Assembly (NCBI RefSeq): GCF_003862485.1 | Contig: NZ_RRCM01000002.1 | Location: forward strand, 356,367 to 403,406 | Source of the DNA: Lachnoanaerobaculum orale | GTDB lineage: Bacteria; Bacillota; Clostridia; Lachnospirales; Lachnospiraceae | Length of the DNA: 47,040 nt | Direction of reading: 5' to 3' | Part shown: positions 8,130 to 18,441 of the stretch, in pieces | Numbering within the stretch: the first letter of the stretch is position 1 | Layout of the letters: every line of letters starts with the position of its first letter | Notes under the pieces: model-generated | Seen by the model: the letters and a program-made list of their open reading frames with translations, nothing else | What the model was told of the DNA's origin: nothing | The model's database searches: none | Made by a program: the position numbers and the translations under genes

Positions 8130-9857
8130 ATGAATTTAATCAAACAGTATGTAAAAGAACAGAAGAACACTTACATTCAATCCGTTCTATTGGCAATTTT
8201 AGGAGTGGTATCCGGTCTTGCCGCATATATCATATTAGCAAAAATGATTGTAGGACTGATCGGAAAAAACACAGAATTTGGATTTTATTTGCAATATGGT
8301 CTTATGATATTAGCCGCAATGGTCTTGAAAGAAATCTTTGCGGCGGCTTCCACTTCCATATCGCATCAGGCAACGTTTTATTCCTTAAAAAAGATAAGGG
8401 AAGAAATTTCTAAAAAACTGTTTCGGATGCCCCTTGGAAAGGTTATGAATATTTCTTCCGGTAAGCTCAAGAATATTATTGTAGATCAGGTGGATTCCAT
8501 GGAAACGATCTTAGCACATATTATTCCTGAAATGACTGCCAATATCATCGCCCCGATTCTCTTGCTGATTTATATGTTTATTTTGGATTGGAGATTGGCA
8601 CTTGTTTCCTTGATTCCTCTTGTGATTGGAATGTTCTGTATGAAATCGGTGATGGCATCTTATGGGAAAAAGTATCAGCAATCGGTGGAAATCAATCAGA
8701 AAATGAATAACGCAGTGGTGGAATACATTGGTGGAATTGAGGTCATCAAGATGTTCAATCAAAGCGAAACTTCCTACCAGAAATACAGTGAAGCAGTCCA
8801 TGAAAATGCGGCATTTTATTATCATTGGATGAAAGAAACGATGATTGGTGTATCTGCATACAGAAAAATTTCACCTATGTCCTTGCTTACAATCCTGCCG
8901 TTAGGAGTTTATTTCTATTTAAATGGTTCCTTAACAATAGCTACTTTTATAACCATCATTGTACTTTCATTCGGAACGGTGGAAAATATATTGACGGCGA
9001 CCAATTATATGGATGATCTGTCCAGAATAGGAACGATTACAAAGGAAATCGGATTGATTTTGGATGCCCCTGATCTTGAGCATGGTAAAGAGAATGTTTC
9101 GTTATCCGGTAGTGATATTGAACTGAAAAATGTGGATTTTTCCTATTCGGAAGATAAGAAAGTATTAGAAGGGGTCAGTTTGACGATTGGGGAAAATCAG
9201 GTAACGGCATTTGTCGGTCCGTCAGGAGGTGGAAAATCAACCATTACGAAGCTGATCGCAGGTTTTTGGAATGCAGATGCCGGAGAAGTAAGTATCGGAG
9301 GAAAAAATATCAAAGAGATTCCGCTGGAACAGTTATCCGAAACCATCTCTTATGTATCACAGGACAACTATCTATTTGATATGTCTGTCAGAGAAAATAT
9401 AAGAATCGGAAAGCCGTCGGCAAGTGATAAAGAAGTAGAAGAAATAGCAAAATTATCCGGCTGTGATGAATTTATCCGAGGGTTATCCGCCGGGTATGAC
9501 ACGATTGTGGGAGAAGGCGGAGGACATTTGTCCGGAGGAGAAAAGCAACGAATTTCTATCGCAAGAGCCATGCTGAAAAATGCACCGATCGTTATTTTAG
9601 ATGAAGCCACCTCCTATATGGATACCGAAAACGAAAGCATTGTGCAGGAAGCCATCAGTAATTTGGTGAAAGGAAAAACATTGATTTTAATTGCACATAG
9701 GCTTAGAACCATTGTCAATGCAGATAAAATATTTGTGGTCGAAAACGGGAAGATTGAAAGTTGTGGACAGAATGAGGAACTTTTAGAAACGTCAAAAGTC
9801 TATTCCTCTTTATGGAAAGCTGCGGGAAAGGAGGAGCGTTATGATTACAGTATTTAA
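8130..9857 (+). CDS. ABC transporter half, permease-ATPase (IrtA/YbtP-like)
   Basis: A 575-residue half-transporter with an N-terminal six-helix exporter-fold membrane domain (about 1-310) and a C-terminal ATPase: Walker A VGPSGGGKST near 361-370, signature LSGGEKQR near 467-474, Walker B VILDEATSYMD near 487-497, switch histidine in LIAHR. GAGGAGG precedes the ATG at 8130 and it follows the ECF ATPase after 31 bases. It overlaps the next gene by 17 bases, so the two halves form a heterodimer. Paired exporter-fold ABC proteins beside AraC regulators include the siderophore importers YbtPQ and IrtAB; import rather than export is inferred from that context. Confidence 0.85.
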   Translation: MNLIKQYVKEQKNTYIQSVLLAILGVVSGLAAYIILAKMIVGLIGKNTEFGFYLQYGLMILAAMVLKEIFAAASTSISHQATFYSLKKIREEISKKLFRMPLGKVMNISSGKLKNIIVDQVDSMETILAHIIPEMTANIIAPILLLIYMFILDWRLALVSLIPLVIGMFCMKSVMASYGKKYQQSVEINQKMNNAVVEYIGGIEVIKMFNQSETSYQKYSEAVHENAAFYYHWMKETMIGVSAYRKISPMSLLTILPLGVYFYLNGSLTIATFITIIVLSFGTVENILTATNYMDDLSRIGTITKEIGLILDAPDLEHGKENVSLSGSDIELKNVDFSYSEDKKVLEGVSLTIGENQVTAFVGPSGGGKSTITKLIAGFWNADAGEVSIGGKNIKEIPLEQLSETISYVSQDNYLFDMSVRENIRIGKPSASDKEVEEIAKLSGCDEFIRGLSAGYDTIVGEGGGHLSGGEKQRISIARAMLKNAPIVILDEATSYMDTENESIVQEAISNLVKGKTLILIAHRLRTIVNADKIFVVENGKIESCGQNEELLETSKVYSSLWKAAGKEERYDYSI

Positions 9858-11577
9858 GAAAATATGGAACTTTGCGGAAAAGGAACAGCCGAATATACAA
9901 AATTCCATTATTGTCGGCTTCCTTTGTGCGGCATTTAATGCAATGCAAATGGGTGGTGTGTATTATGTTCTCGTTAAAATATTTGACGAAACTCTTTCCA
10001 TGAAGGATATAGCCATTGTCTTAGGGATTCTTCTTGTCAGCTTAGTCGGAAAGATTATCACGCAATATATATCTCAGCTGGAGCAAACACATGCTGGCTA
10101 TTTTATGGCGGCGGATAAAAGAATCCGTATCGGAAACAAGCTGAAAAGAGTACCGATGGGATTTTTCAGTGAATTCAGTTTAGGAAAGATTACAACAATG
10201 AGTACCACCACTCTCAGCCAGATTGAAATGCAGGTACCGATGCTACTTGTGCTTGTTTTAGGCGGATTACTCAATACTTTCGTCTTTGCCTTAGCCTTAT
10301 TTTATTTGCACATAATGGCAGGAATTACCGCATTTTTGGGTATCCTTGCTTTTTTTATTATCACCTATTTTATGGAAAAAAAGTCAAGAGAAAATGCAAG
10401 CGAAATCGGTATTGCTCAAACACATTTGACAAAACAGGTACTGGAAACCGTACAAGGAATGCAGGTGATTAAATCATACAATTTAGGCGGCAAGAATAAT
10501 AAAGAACTGAGCAATGCGTTTGAAGAAAACTGCAATATTACAATGAAACTGGAAAAAACCATGACGCCATATATCGCCTTACAGCGAATTGTTCTTGGAA
10601 TCAGTATTGCCGCTATTATTATTTTATCTGCCAAGTATTACATTGAAGGAGATATGCTTTTGGCAGATGCGATTATGTCTATGATTGCCGGCTTTATTAT
10701 TTTTGAAGGAATTAAGGCGGCAGGAAGCTCTATGGCGATACTGAGAATTGCAGAGAACTCCATCGACAGCTTGAAATATTTGGAAAAGATTCCTGAAATA
10801 AAAGAAGGAGCTGAAACAAGTCCAATCCGTCACCCGGATATTGAATTTAAAGATGTTTCTTTCGCTTATGATGAAAAGACAATTTTAGATCATATTTCCT
10901 GTGAGATGAAGAAGAACACCATGACCGCCATTGTCGGTCCGTCCGGAAGCGGAAAGACGACCTTTTGCAATCTGATTGCAAGATTTTGGGATGTAAACGC
11001 AGGAGAAATCTTAATGGGCGACAAAAACATTAAAGAGTATACCCTGCCCAATCTGATGAGTCATATCGCTATGGTATTTCAGAATGTATATCTCTTTGAG
11101 GATACAATTGAAAATAATATCAAGTTCGGTGTGCCAAGTGCCACAAGAGAAGAGGTCATAGAAGCTGCTAAAAAGGCGATGTGTCATGATTTTATAGAAG
11201 CCTTGCCAAATGGTTACGATACGTTGATTGGAGAAGGCGGAGCCACTCTTTCCGGAGGACAAAAACAGAGAATTTCCATTGCCAGAGCTATGTTAAAAGA
11301 TGCCCCGATTGTCATTTTTGACGAAGCCACAGCAAATATTGATCCGGAAAATGAAGATAAACTAAAGGCTGCCATTGAAGAACTGACAAAGAACAAGACC
11401 ATCATTATGATTGCTCATAGGCTTTCTACCATACGAAACGCCGATCAGATTTTAGTTTTAAATAACGGGAAAATAGAACAACGAGGAAATCATGAAGGAC
11501 TGATGAAGCAGGGAGGTTTGTATAAAACCTTGATAAGCATGAAAAATAAAGCAACTATTTGGAAGATTGCCAATTAG
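9841..11577 (+). CDS. ABC transporter half, permease-ATPase (IrtB/YbtQ-like)
   Basis: The 578-residue partner of the preceding gene. The membrane domain covers about 1-320. The ATPase has Walker A VGPSGSGKTT near 364-373, signature LSGGQKQR near 470-477, Walker B VIFDEATANID near 491-501, and switch histidine in MIAHRLS. Start ATG at 9841 lies inside the upstream reading frame, with AAAGGAGGAG just before it, a clear case of translational coupling. It is the last gene of the AraC-ECF-ABC cluster; no obvious strong terminator follows. Confidence 0.85.
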   Translation: MITVFKKIWNFAEKEQPNIQNSIIVGFLCAAFNAMQMGGVYYVLVKIFDETLSMKDIAIVLGILLVSLVGKIITQYISQLEQTHAGYFMAADKRIRIGNKLKRVPMGFFSEFSLGKITTMSTTTLSQIEMQVPMLLVLVLGGLLNTFVFALALFYLHIMAGITAFLGILAFFIITYFMEKKSRENASEIGIAQTHLTKQVLETVQGMQVIKSYNLGGKNNKELSNAFEENCNITMKLEKTMTPYIALQRIVLGISIAAIIILSAKYYIEGDMLLADAIMSMIAGFIIFEGIKAAGSSMAILRIAENSIDSLKYLEKIPEIKEGAETSPIRHPDIEFKDVSFAYDEKTILDHISCEMKKNTMTAIVGPSGSGKTTFCNLIARFWDVNAGEILMGDKNIKEYTLPNLMSHIAMVFQNVYLFEDTIENNIKFGVPSATREEVIEAAKKAMCHDFIEALPNGYDTLIGEGGATLSGGQKQRISIARAMLKDAPIVIFDEATANIDPENEDKLKAAIEELTKNKTIIMIAHRLSTIRNADQILVLNNGKIEQRGNHEGLMKQGGLYKTLISMKNKATIWKIAN

Positions 11578-11916
11578 TGTGAAGAAGAAGGTTAAGATGA
11601 AACTAGTGGGACATCACCTATAATATTCTGTATTATTTTATATTTATCCGGATTCAGATTAGATAAAAAAGAGGATTTACAATTATCATCAAGTAAAATG
11701 ACTACATATGACAGTATGTTAATATGATGAAACAAATACAACTTGATTAAAGAATGTTTTAATGCATAACATAGAATTCTTTTATGAAATATGCTATAAT
11801 ATTTTACATTTGATTTAACAAGTTATTGGGGTAAAGCGTTTTCTATGGTGCCGATTGTTTCGCACTGATTGTTCTCGCAATCCTCAAAAATATCAAGTGT
11901 TTATTAGGAGGATATT
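11578..11916. other. Intergenic gap and leader of the NSS transporter gene
   Basis: A gap of 339 bases without a supported gene. It ends the import cluster on the left and carries a candidate extended -10 promoter at 11792-11800, leaving a leader of roughly 110 bases before the transporter start. The leader contains a small hairpin (GATTG/CAATC around 11867-11882). I recognise no known riboswitch class in it. Confidence 0.4.
11792..11800 (+). promoter_or_regulatory. Extended -10 promoter for NSS transporter gene
   Basis: TGCTATAAT is a perfect extended -10 element (TGnTATAAT). The -35 region is poor, as is allowed for extended -10 promoters. It is about 117 bases upstream of the transporter start. 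Confidence 0.5.
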
Positions 11917-13287
11917 TTGGAAAGAGAAAGGTTAAAGTCCAGGCTCGGGTTTATACTCATTTCAGCCGGATGTGCGATAGGTATCGGTAATGTATGGAAG
12001 TTTCCGTACATGACAGGAAAAGGCGGAGGCGGTGCATTTGTACTGCTGTATCTGATATTTTTGGTAATGCTCGGTCTGCCGATAATGACAATGGAGTTTT
12101 CTATAGGAAGAGCTGCAAGAAAGAGTCCGGTATTGGCATACCAAAAGTTGGAACCCGCCGGAAGTAAATGGCATATACATGGAATAGTGGCATTTATAGG
12201 TAATTATCTTTTAATGATGTTTTATACCACTGTAACAGGGTGGATGCTTCATTATTTTTACCTGACTGTAACAGGAAGATTTGAAGGACTTGATTCAGAC
12301 GGTGTTTTGGATGTATTCAATACTATGCTTACACAACCGGGAATAATGATATTTTGGATGGTTGTTGTAGTAGTAGTGGGAATGTTTATAGTATCAAGAG
12401 GACTTGAAGCGGGGCTTGAAAATATCACAAAGATAGTTATGGTTACACTGCTTGTGGTAATGATTATACTTGCTGTAAATTCATTCTTCTTAAAAGGTGC
12501 TGCAGAAGGGCTTAAATATTATCTTGTACCGAACATAGGCAGAATAGAAGAAACAGGTATAGGTAATGTTATAACCGGTGCAATGAATCAGGCATTCTTT
12601 ACATTAAGCCTTGGAATAGGTGCAATGCTTATATTCGGAAGCTATATAAGCAATGACAGAAGTATGCTTGGAGAGTCGGTGACAATAGTTATACTGGATA
12701 CTTTCGTAGCTATAGTATCAGGACTTATTATTTTCCCGGCTACATTTACATATGGTGTGGATCAGACATCAGGTCCGGCACTTATATTTATCACATTGCC
12801 GAACATCTTCAATAAGATGCCGCTTGGAAGACTTTGGGGAAGTTTCTTCTTTATATTTATGTCATTTGCGGCATTCTCTACAGTGCTTGCAGTATTTGAA
12901 AATATAGTTTCCTGCGGCATGGACCTTACAAAGAAGTCAAGAAAACAGGTGAGCCTTTTCAATATGATTATTATAATAGTACTTTCACTTCCATGTGTAT
13001 TCGGATTCAATATCTGGAGTTTCGGATGGTTAAAGCCTTTTGGAGGAAGCATACTTGATCTTGAAGATTTCCTTGTAAGTAATATAATATTGCCGCTTGG
13101 ATCTTTGGTATATCTTTTGTTTTGTGTCAGCAGATACGGATGGGGATGGGATAATTATATGAAGGAGTGTAATAAAGGTGAAGGCCTTAAGATGAAGAAT
13201 TGGATGAGATTCTATCTTACATATATACTTCCGATAATTGTTTTATTCATATTTGTATTTGGAATATATGATAAGTTTTTTAAATAA
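11917..13287 (+). CDS. Sodium-dependent transporter, NSS family
   Basis: A 456-residue membrane protein of the neurotransmitter:sodium symporter (LeuT-like) family, which imports amino acids or related compounds with sodium. The first helix has the family hallmark AGCAIGIGNVWKFPYM (about 17-32), which forms part of the sodium and substrate site. About 11-12 transmembrane segments are visible, the usual number for bacterial members. The start is TTG at 11917, with TTAGGAGGA upstream. It stands alone, between a candidate promoter and a weak terminator. The substrate cannot be read from the sequence. Confidence 0.9.
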   Translation: MERERLKSRLGFILISAGCAIGIGNVWKFPYMTGKGGGGAFVLLYLIFLVMLGLPIMTMEFSIGRAARKSPVLAYQKLEPAGSKWHIHGIVAFIGNYLLMMFYTTVTGWMLHYFYLTVTGRFEGLDSDGVLDVFNTMLTQPGIMIFWMVVVVVVGMFIVSRGLEAGLENITKIVMVTLLVVMIILAVNSFFLKGAAEGLKYYLVPNIGRIEETGIGNVITGAMNQAFFTLSLGIGAMLIFGSYISNDRSMLGESVTIVILDTFVAIVSGLIIFPATFTYGVDQTSGPALIFITLPNIFNKMPLGRLWGSFFFIFMSFAAFSTVLAVFENIVSCGMDLTKKSRKQVSLFNMIIIIVLSLPCVFGFNIWSFGWLKPFGGSILDLEDFLVSNIILPLGSLVYLLFCVSRYGWGWDNYMKECNKGEGLKMKNWMRFYLTYILPIIVLFIFVFGIYDKFFK

Positions 13288-13301
13288 TAATCGTTATAAA
13301 T

Positions 13302-13335
13302 CAGCCATTAACTGTTAAAGTTGTGGCTGTTTTTT
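13302..13335 (+). terminator. Weak intrinsic terminator after the NSS transporter
   Basis: A 6-bp stem (CAGCCA at 13302-13307, TGGCTG at 13324-13329) with a long loop, followed directly by six T (13330-13335). Confidence 0.55.
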
Positions 13336-13350
13336 AAATTATTTAGAAAA

Positions 13351-13377
13351 TTAGCACTCAAGCCTTGACACTGCTAA
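13351..13377 (+). promoter_or_regulatory. CIRCE operator (HrcA binding site) of groESL
   Basis: TTAGCACTC at 13351-13359, a 9-base spacer, then CACTGCTAA at 13369-13377. The CIRCE consensus is TTAGCACTC-N9-GAGTGCTAA, so the left arm is perfect and the right arm matches at 7 of 9. The element overlaps the -35 box of the groESL promoter, so HrcA would block RNA polymerase until heat shock. Confidence 0.85.
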
Positions 13378-13393
13378 TAAAAAGTGGTATAAA
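13365..13393 (+). promoter_or_regulatory. groESL promoter
   Basis: TTGACA (13365-13370), a 17-base spacer and TATAAA (13388-13393): a near-consensus housekeeping promoter. The -35 box straddles the spacer and right arm of CIRCE; the two altered CIRCE bases are within or next to it. Confidence 0.85.
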
Positions 13394-13433
13394 CTTACAT
13401 AGTTGATTATATAACTATTAGGAGGAATACAAA

Positions 13434-13718
13434 ATGAAGTTGGTACCTTTATTTGATAGAGTAGTTTTAAAGCAATTGGTTGCTGAAGAGACAACCGCAT
13501 CCGGTATAGTACTTCCGGGACAGGCAAAGGAAAAGCCTTCACAGGCAGAGGTTGTTGCTGTAGGTCCGGGCGGAGTTGTAGACGGAAAAGAAATAAAGAT
13601 GCAGGTTAAAGTCGGAGATAAGGTAATTTATTCAAAGTATGCCGGCACAGAGGTGGAGCTTGACAAGGAAGAATATATCGTTGTTAAGCAGAATGATATT
13701 TTGGCGGTAATAGAATAA
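13434..13718 (+). CDS. groES: Co-chaperonin GroES
   Basis: A 94-residue protein of normal GroES length, starting MKLVPLFDRVVLKQL and carrying the mobile-loop region with TTASGIVLPG (about 21-30) that contacts GroEL. It forms the heptameric lid of the folding chamber in the cytoplasm. AGGAGG precedes the ATG. It is the first gene of the CIRCE-controlled operon, 32 bases before groEL. Confidence 0.97.
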   Translation: MKLVPLFDRVVLKQLVAEETTASGIVLPGQAKEKPSQAEVVAVGPGGVVDGKEIKMQVKVGDKVIYSKYAGTEVELDKEEYIVVKQNDILAVIE

Positions 13719-13738
13719 TACATAATATATAAATTTAG

Positions 13739-15370
<1,632 letters not shown>

Positions 15371-15394
15371 TAAAACTTTATAATAAAGCTTATA

Positions 15395-15426
15395 GGCACA
15401 CTTTGGAAACAGAGTGTGCCTTTTTT
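15395..15426 (+). terminator. groESL terminator
   Basis: An 8-bp stem (GGCACACT at 15395-15402, AGTGTGCC at 15413-15420) followed by six T. Confidence 0.9.
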
Positions 15427-15522
15427 GTGTTTAAAAATCAAATTTTTATATAATAAGCTGTGCTTAAAATAATGCTATAGTAATATCTTATAAAAACAAT
15501 GACGTATTTTCGTTACTATGCA

Positions 15523-15579
15523 TAATATATTTTTGTGTTAATGAAGATTATAATTTTAGTAAAATATATTTTATCAATA
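15523..15579 (+). repeat. Upstream block A, copy 1 (before lipoprotein array)
   Basis: A 57-base AT-rich segment that matches 18352-18408 at 51 of 57 positions. Both copies lie the same way relative to a downstream lipoprotein gene with a related domain order, and both include an ATTATAAT core (TATAAT at 15549-15554), so the block may hold a promoter or regulator site copied along with the gene. No clear -35 box is visible. Confidence 0.7.
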
Positions 15580-15618
15580 TAAAAAATTTATCAAACTTTG
15601 TACATCAAGGAGGAGCTT

Positions 15619-16905
15619 ATGAAGAGAGTATTTAAAGTTTCTGTTATGGGATTAATGGTTATATCTATGTTATCTATGAACGCTTGTGGAAAGAAAAACA
15701 GTGAAGATTTGGAACCGAAAGTAGAAGCCACACAAAAAGTGGAGTCAAATTATGTGGTAGATTCAGATTCTTATAAAGATTTTGCTGTTGGAAAGATAGA
15801 AAATGGTGTATACACCAATAAGATGTTTAATATAAAGGTTAACGGAATAGAAAACAATTATAATTTTGAGAGTGATGATTCAATTAAAAAGCAGTTCGGA
15901 TATAATGATTCGGACAGAACAAATATTGATTCAATAAAAGCAGTTTTAGATAAAGGTGATACATTTGTAGATATGTATGCAACTACAAGAAAAAATAAAA
16001 GAGCTGTTGCAATGATGCTTTTTAAGTCTGATTCCGACCTTGATACTTTTTTGGAGAAACAATTGACAAAATTGGATTCGGATTTGGGTGCAAGTAAAAC
16101 AACCATAAATGTGCTTGGAAAAGAAGTTAAAGGTATAAGATACACAATAAATGGAAAAGATTCAAAAGTATATCAGAAACTGGCTTTTATAAGAAGGGGA
16201 GAATATATAATGGTTATTCTTTCAGGCGGGACTTATGCAGCTGCTCCACAAACAGGTTTTGATTCAATTGAAATATTGGACGATAAGGAAGAAATAGAAA
16301 GTGCAGAGACAAAGGCTAATTCAAATGAAATAAAAAGCACCGCTGAAAGTGTGGAAACTTCCGGTGAAGATGCTGAACTCCAAATAGGTGAGACAGACAG
16401 TGATGTATATACAAATAAGATGTTCGGATTAAAGTTTGACGCAAAGTCAAATAATATGACATTTGTAAGTAAAAAAGAGTCAAATAAAAACTTTTATGAT
16501 ACAGGAAAAGAAGAATCGGATATTACAGCAGTAAAAGAATATCTTGATTCGGGTAAAAAATTTTCAGATATGTATGCTACAGGTGAAAAAGGATCTGTAA
16601 GTGTAATGATAAAGAAGGAAGAAAATATAAAGGATGTAGATACTTATGCAAATAGAGCTGTTGTAGGAATAAAAGAGGGTATACAGGGTATGGGTATGGA
16701 AGTCGAAACACAAAAAGGTAGCGGAGAGTTTTTGGGTGAAACTATGCCTTATGTAACAGTCAGTGCAACTGAAAACGGAGAGACTATGTATCAAAAGATA
16801 GTATTTTTAAAAGTCGGAAATTATGTAGCAGAGATAACATCATATGCAGAAAGTGAAGAAAAGGCAAGTGAATGCATAGATATGTTTACAAAGCTTGAGG
16901 AATAA
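15619..16905 (+). CDS. Lipoprotein with two copies of array domain (paralogue 1)
   Basis: A 428-residue predicted lipoprotein of unknown function. The signal peptide ends in SMNAC with the lipidated cysteine at 23. Two copies of a ~175-residue domain follow, starting near residues 57 (GKIENGVYTNKMFNIK) and 256 (GETDSDVYTNKMFGLKFDAK), joined by a Ser/Glu-rich linker. Each has a VYTNKMF-type opening strand, an FxDMxA turn in the middle, and a closing IVFLKVGNYVAEI-like hydrophobic strand. ATG at 15619 follows AAGGAGGAG; a TTG further up is ignored. First of eight related genes. Its two domains are each closest, by eye, to domains 2 and 3 of the gene at 18442. The fold could be PsbP/Mog1-like, but this is a guess. 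Confidence 0.85.
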   Translation: MKRVFKVSVMGLMVISMLSMNACGKKNSEDLEPKVEATQKVESNYVVDSDSYKDFAVGKIENGVYTNKMFNIKVNGIENNYNFESDDSIKKQFGYNDSDRTNIDSIKAVLDKGDTFVDMYATTRKNKRAVAMMLFKSDSDLDTFLEKQLTKLDSDLGASKTTINVLGKEVKGIRYTINGKDSKVYQKLAFIRRGEYIMVILSGGTYAAAPQTGFDSIEILDDKEEIESAETKANSNEIKSTAESVETSGEDAELQIGETDSDVYTNKMFGLKFDAKSNNMTFVSKKESNKNFYDTGKEESDITAVKEYLDSGKKFSDMYATGEKGSVSVMIKKEENIKDVDTYANRAVVGIKEGIQGMGMEVETQKGSGEFLGETMPYVTVSATENGETMYQKIVFLKVGNYVAEITSYAESEEKASECIDMFTKLEE

Positions 16906-16926
16906 TTAAAATATAAAAGGGGAAAT

Positions 16927-18354
16927 ATGGGAAGAAATTTAAATGGAATCATAAGCGGTATATTACTTGTATCTATGCTGTCTGTGGCAGGATGTAATAA
17001 AGGTGAGAGTAATGAAGGTAAAAGTAATGAGAGCGTATCTGTTGAAGATACAAAGAAAGAAAAAAAGAAAGATAAATTTGAGCTTTCATTAGGTGAGATA
17101 AGTGATGATGTGTATCTTAGTAAGATGCTTGATTTGAAGTTTGACGCGAAGTCCCACGATATGGATATATATTATGAGGAAGGTCTTATCGGAGAAAATG
17201 ACGACGCAGTATATGACAGAACCGATATGGATGAGGTAAAAGAAAAGATAGCTGACGGTGCGGTAATCAGCGATATGGGAGCAAGTGATACGGACGGCCT
17301 AAGAAGTGTCAGTATAACGATACGAAAGGCTCCGGACTCTAAGACTTTAAACAATTATATATTTGACCAAATACGTGATTATGAGGATATGTTTAAAGAG
17401 GATGAGGAAGAATTTGATATGATGGAAAAGTCATATGTTAATCTTACAGACGGAAAGGTTACAGGTAAGAAAATACCGGGTATTGAAATAAAGTCTGTAT
17501 GGGAACATGACGGTGTCAGGGATATGATGTTTTATGAGAAGCAGCTGTTTTTAAAATACGGAGATTATATAGTGACTATAGATGTATCCGCATACGATGC
17601 CGATGATGCACAGAGTTTACTGGATATATTTGAAAAGCCTGACGAGTCGGATTTTGAAAAAGCAAAGAACTCACCTAAAGAAGATGAAACAAGAGAAAGT
17701 AAGTCTGAAAGAAGAGACAGAAGAAAAAGACAGGAAGAAAACAGGAAAGAAACTGAAGAAAGCAGTGAAGAAACTACAGAAGAAAGCAGTACCGCAGAAA
17801 GCAGTGTTGAAGAAAGTAAAGAAGATAAAGTATCAACAGGAGATTTTTGTGCAGGCGTAACAGATGGAAATGTGTATACAAACAGTGCGCTTAATATAAA
17901 AATTGATATTACAGGTAAACATATGGTCTTTGCATCGAATTATGAAATGGAGCTTCTCGGAAGGCCGTCAGGTATAGTGTCGGAAGAAGATAAAAAATAT
18001 TATGTAGATAAAGGTAAGCCTGTGCTTGATATGGTTGCACATGATGTAACATTTGACAATACAATTCTTGTTTTGCTGGACGGTGATGTGGACTTATCAA
18101 AAGTGGATGCCGGTGAGGATTCATATTTTGATAAGGGCGAAAATGCACATGTAGAACGAAAAAAAGAAAAGATTAACTTTAACGGTAAGGAACTGTTATG
18201 TCTAAGTAAGGTGGAGACTAAAGATAACGGCAGCAAGTATTATGAAAAATATCTTATCATACCTTATGGAAAATACACGGCAACCATCGGAGCAATGGGG
18301 AACGATGAAAACTTTGTAAAAAATGCATTTAAGATGTTTACAATTGCGGAATAA
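16927..18354 (+). CDS. Lipoprotein with two copies of array domain (paralogue 2)
   Basis: A 475-residue predicted lipoprotein: signal peptide with SVAGC, cysteine at 23. Domain copies begin near residues 53 (GEISDDVYLSKMLDLKFDAK) and 308 (GNVYTNSALNIKID). They are separated by a long charged and probably disordered linker (about 240-305) rich in Lys, Arg, Glu and Ser, e.g. ERRDRRKRQEENRKE. It follows paralogue 1 after 21 bases with AAAAGGGG as RBS, so the two are co-transcribed. The stop codon falls next to the second copy of upstream block A. Function unknown; surface or membrane-anchored location is inferred from the lipobox. Confidence 0.85.
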   Translation: MGRNLNGIISGILLVSMLSVAGCNKGESNEGKSNESVSVEDTKKEKKKDKFELSLGEISDDVYLSKMLDLKFDAKSHDMDIYYEEGLIGENDDAVYDRTDMDEVKEKIADGAVISDMGASDTDGLRSVSITIRKAPDSKTLNNYIFDQIRDYEDMFKEDEEEFDMMEKSYVNLTDGKVTGKKIPGIEIKSVWEHDGVRDMMFYEKQLFLKYGDYIVTIDVSAYDADDAQSLLDIFEKPDESDFEKAKNSPKEDETRESKSERRDRRKRQEENRKETEESSEETTEESSTAESSVEESKEDKVSTGDFCAGVTDGNVYTNSALNIKIDITGKHMVFASNYEMELLGRPSGIVSEEDKKYYVDKGKPVLDMVAHDVTFDNTILVLLDGDVDLSKVDAGEDSYFDKGENAHVERKKEKINFNGKELLCLSKVETKDNGSKYYEKYLIIPYGKYTATIGAMGNDENFVKNAFKMFTIAE

Positions 18355-18408
18355 TATATTTTTGTGTTAATGAATATTATAATCTTAATAAGATATATTT
18401 GAGCAATA
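18352..18408 (+). repeat. Upstream block A, copy 2
   Basis: 51 of 57 bases match 15523-15579. It begins in the stop codon of paralogue 2 and runs to 34 bases before the start of paralogue 3. It includes ATTATAAT, a possible -10 element. Confidence 0.7.
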
Positions 18409-18441
18409 GAGAACTTGTATTTTTCAAATAGGGAGAAGATT

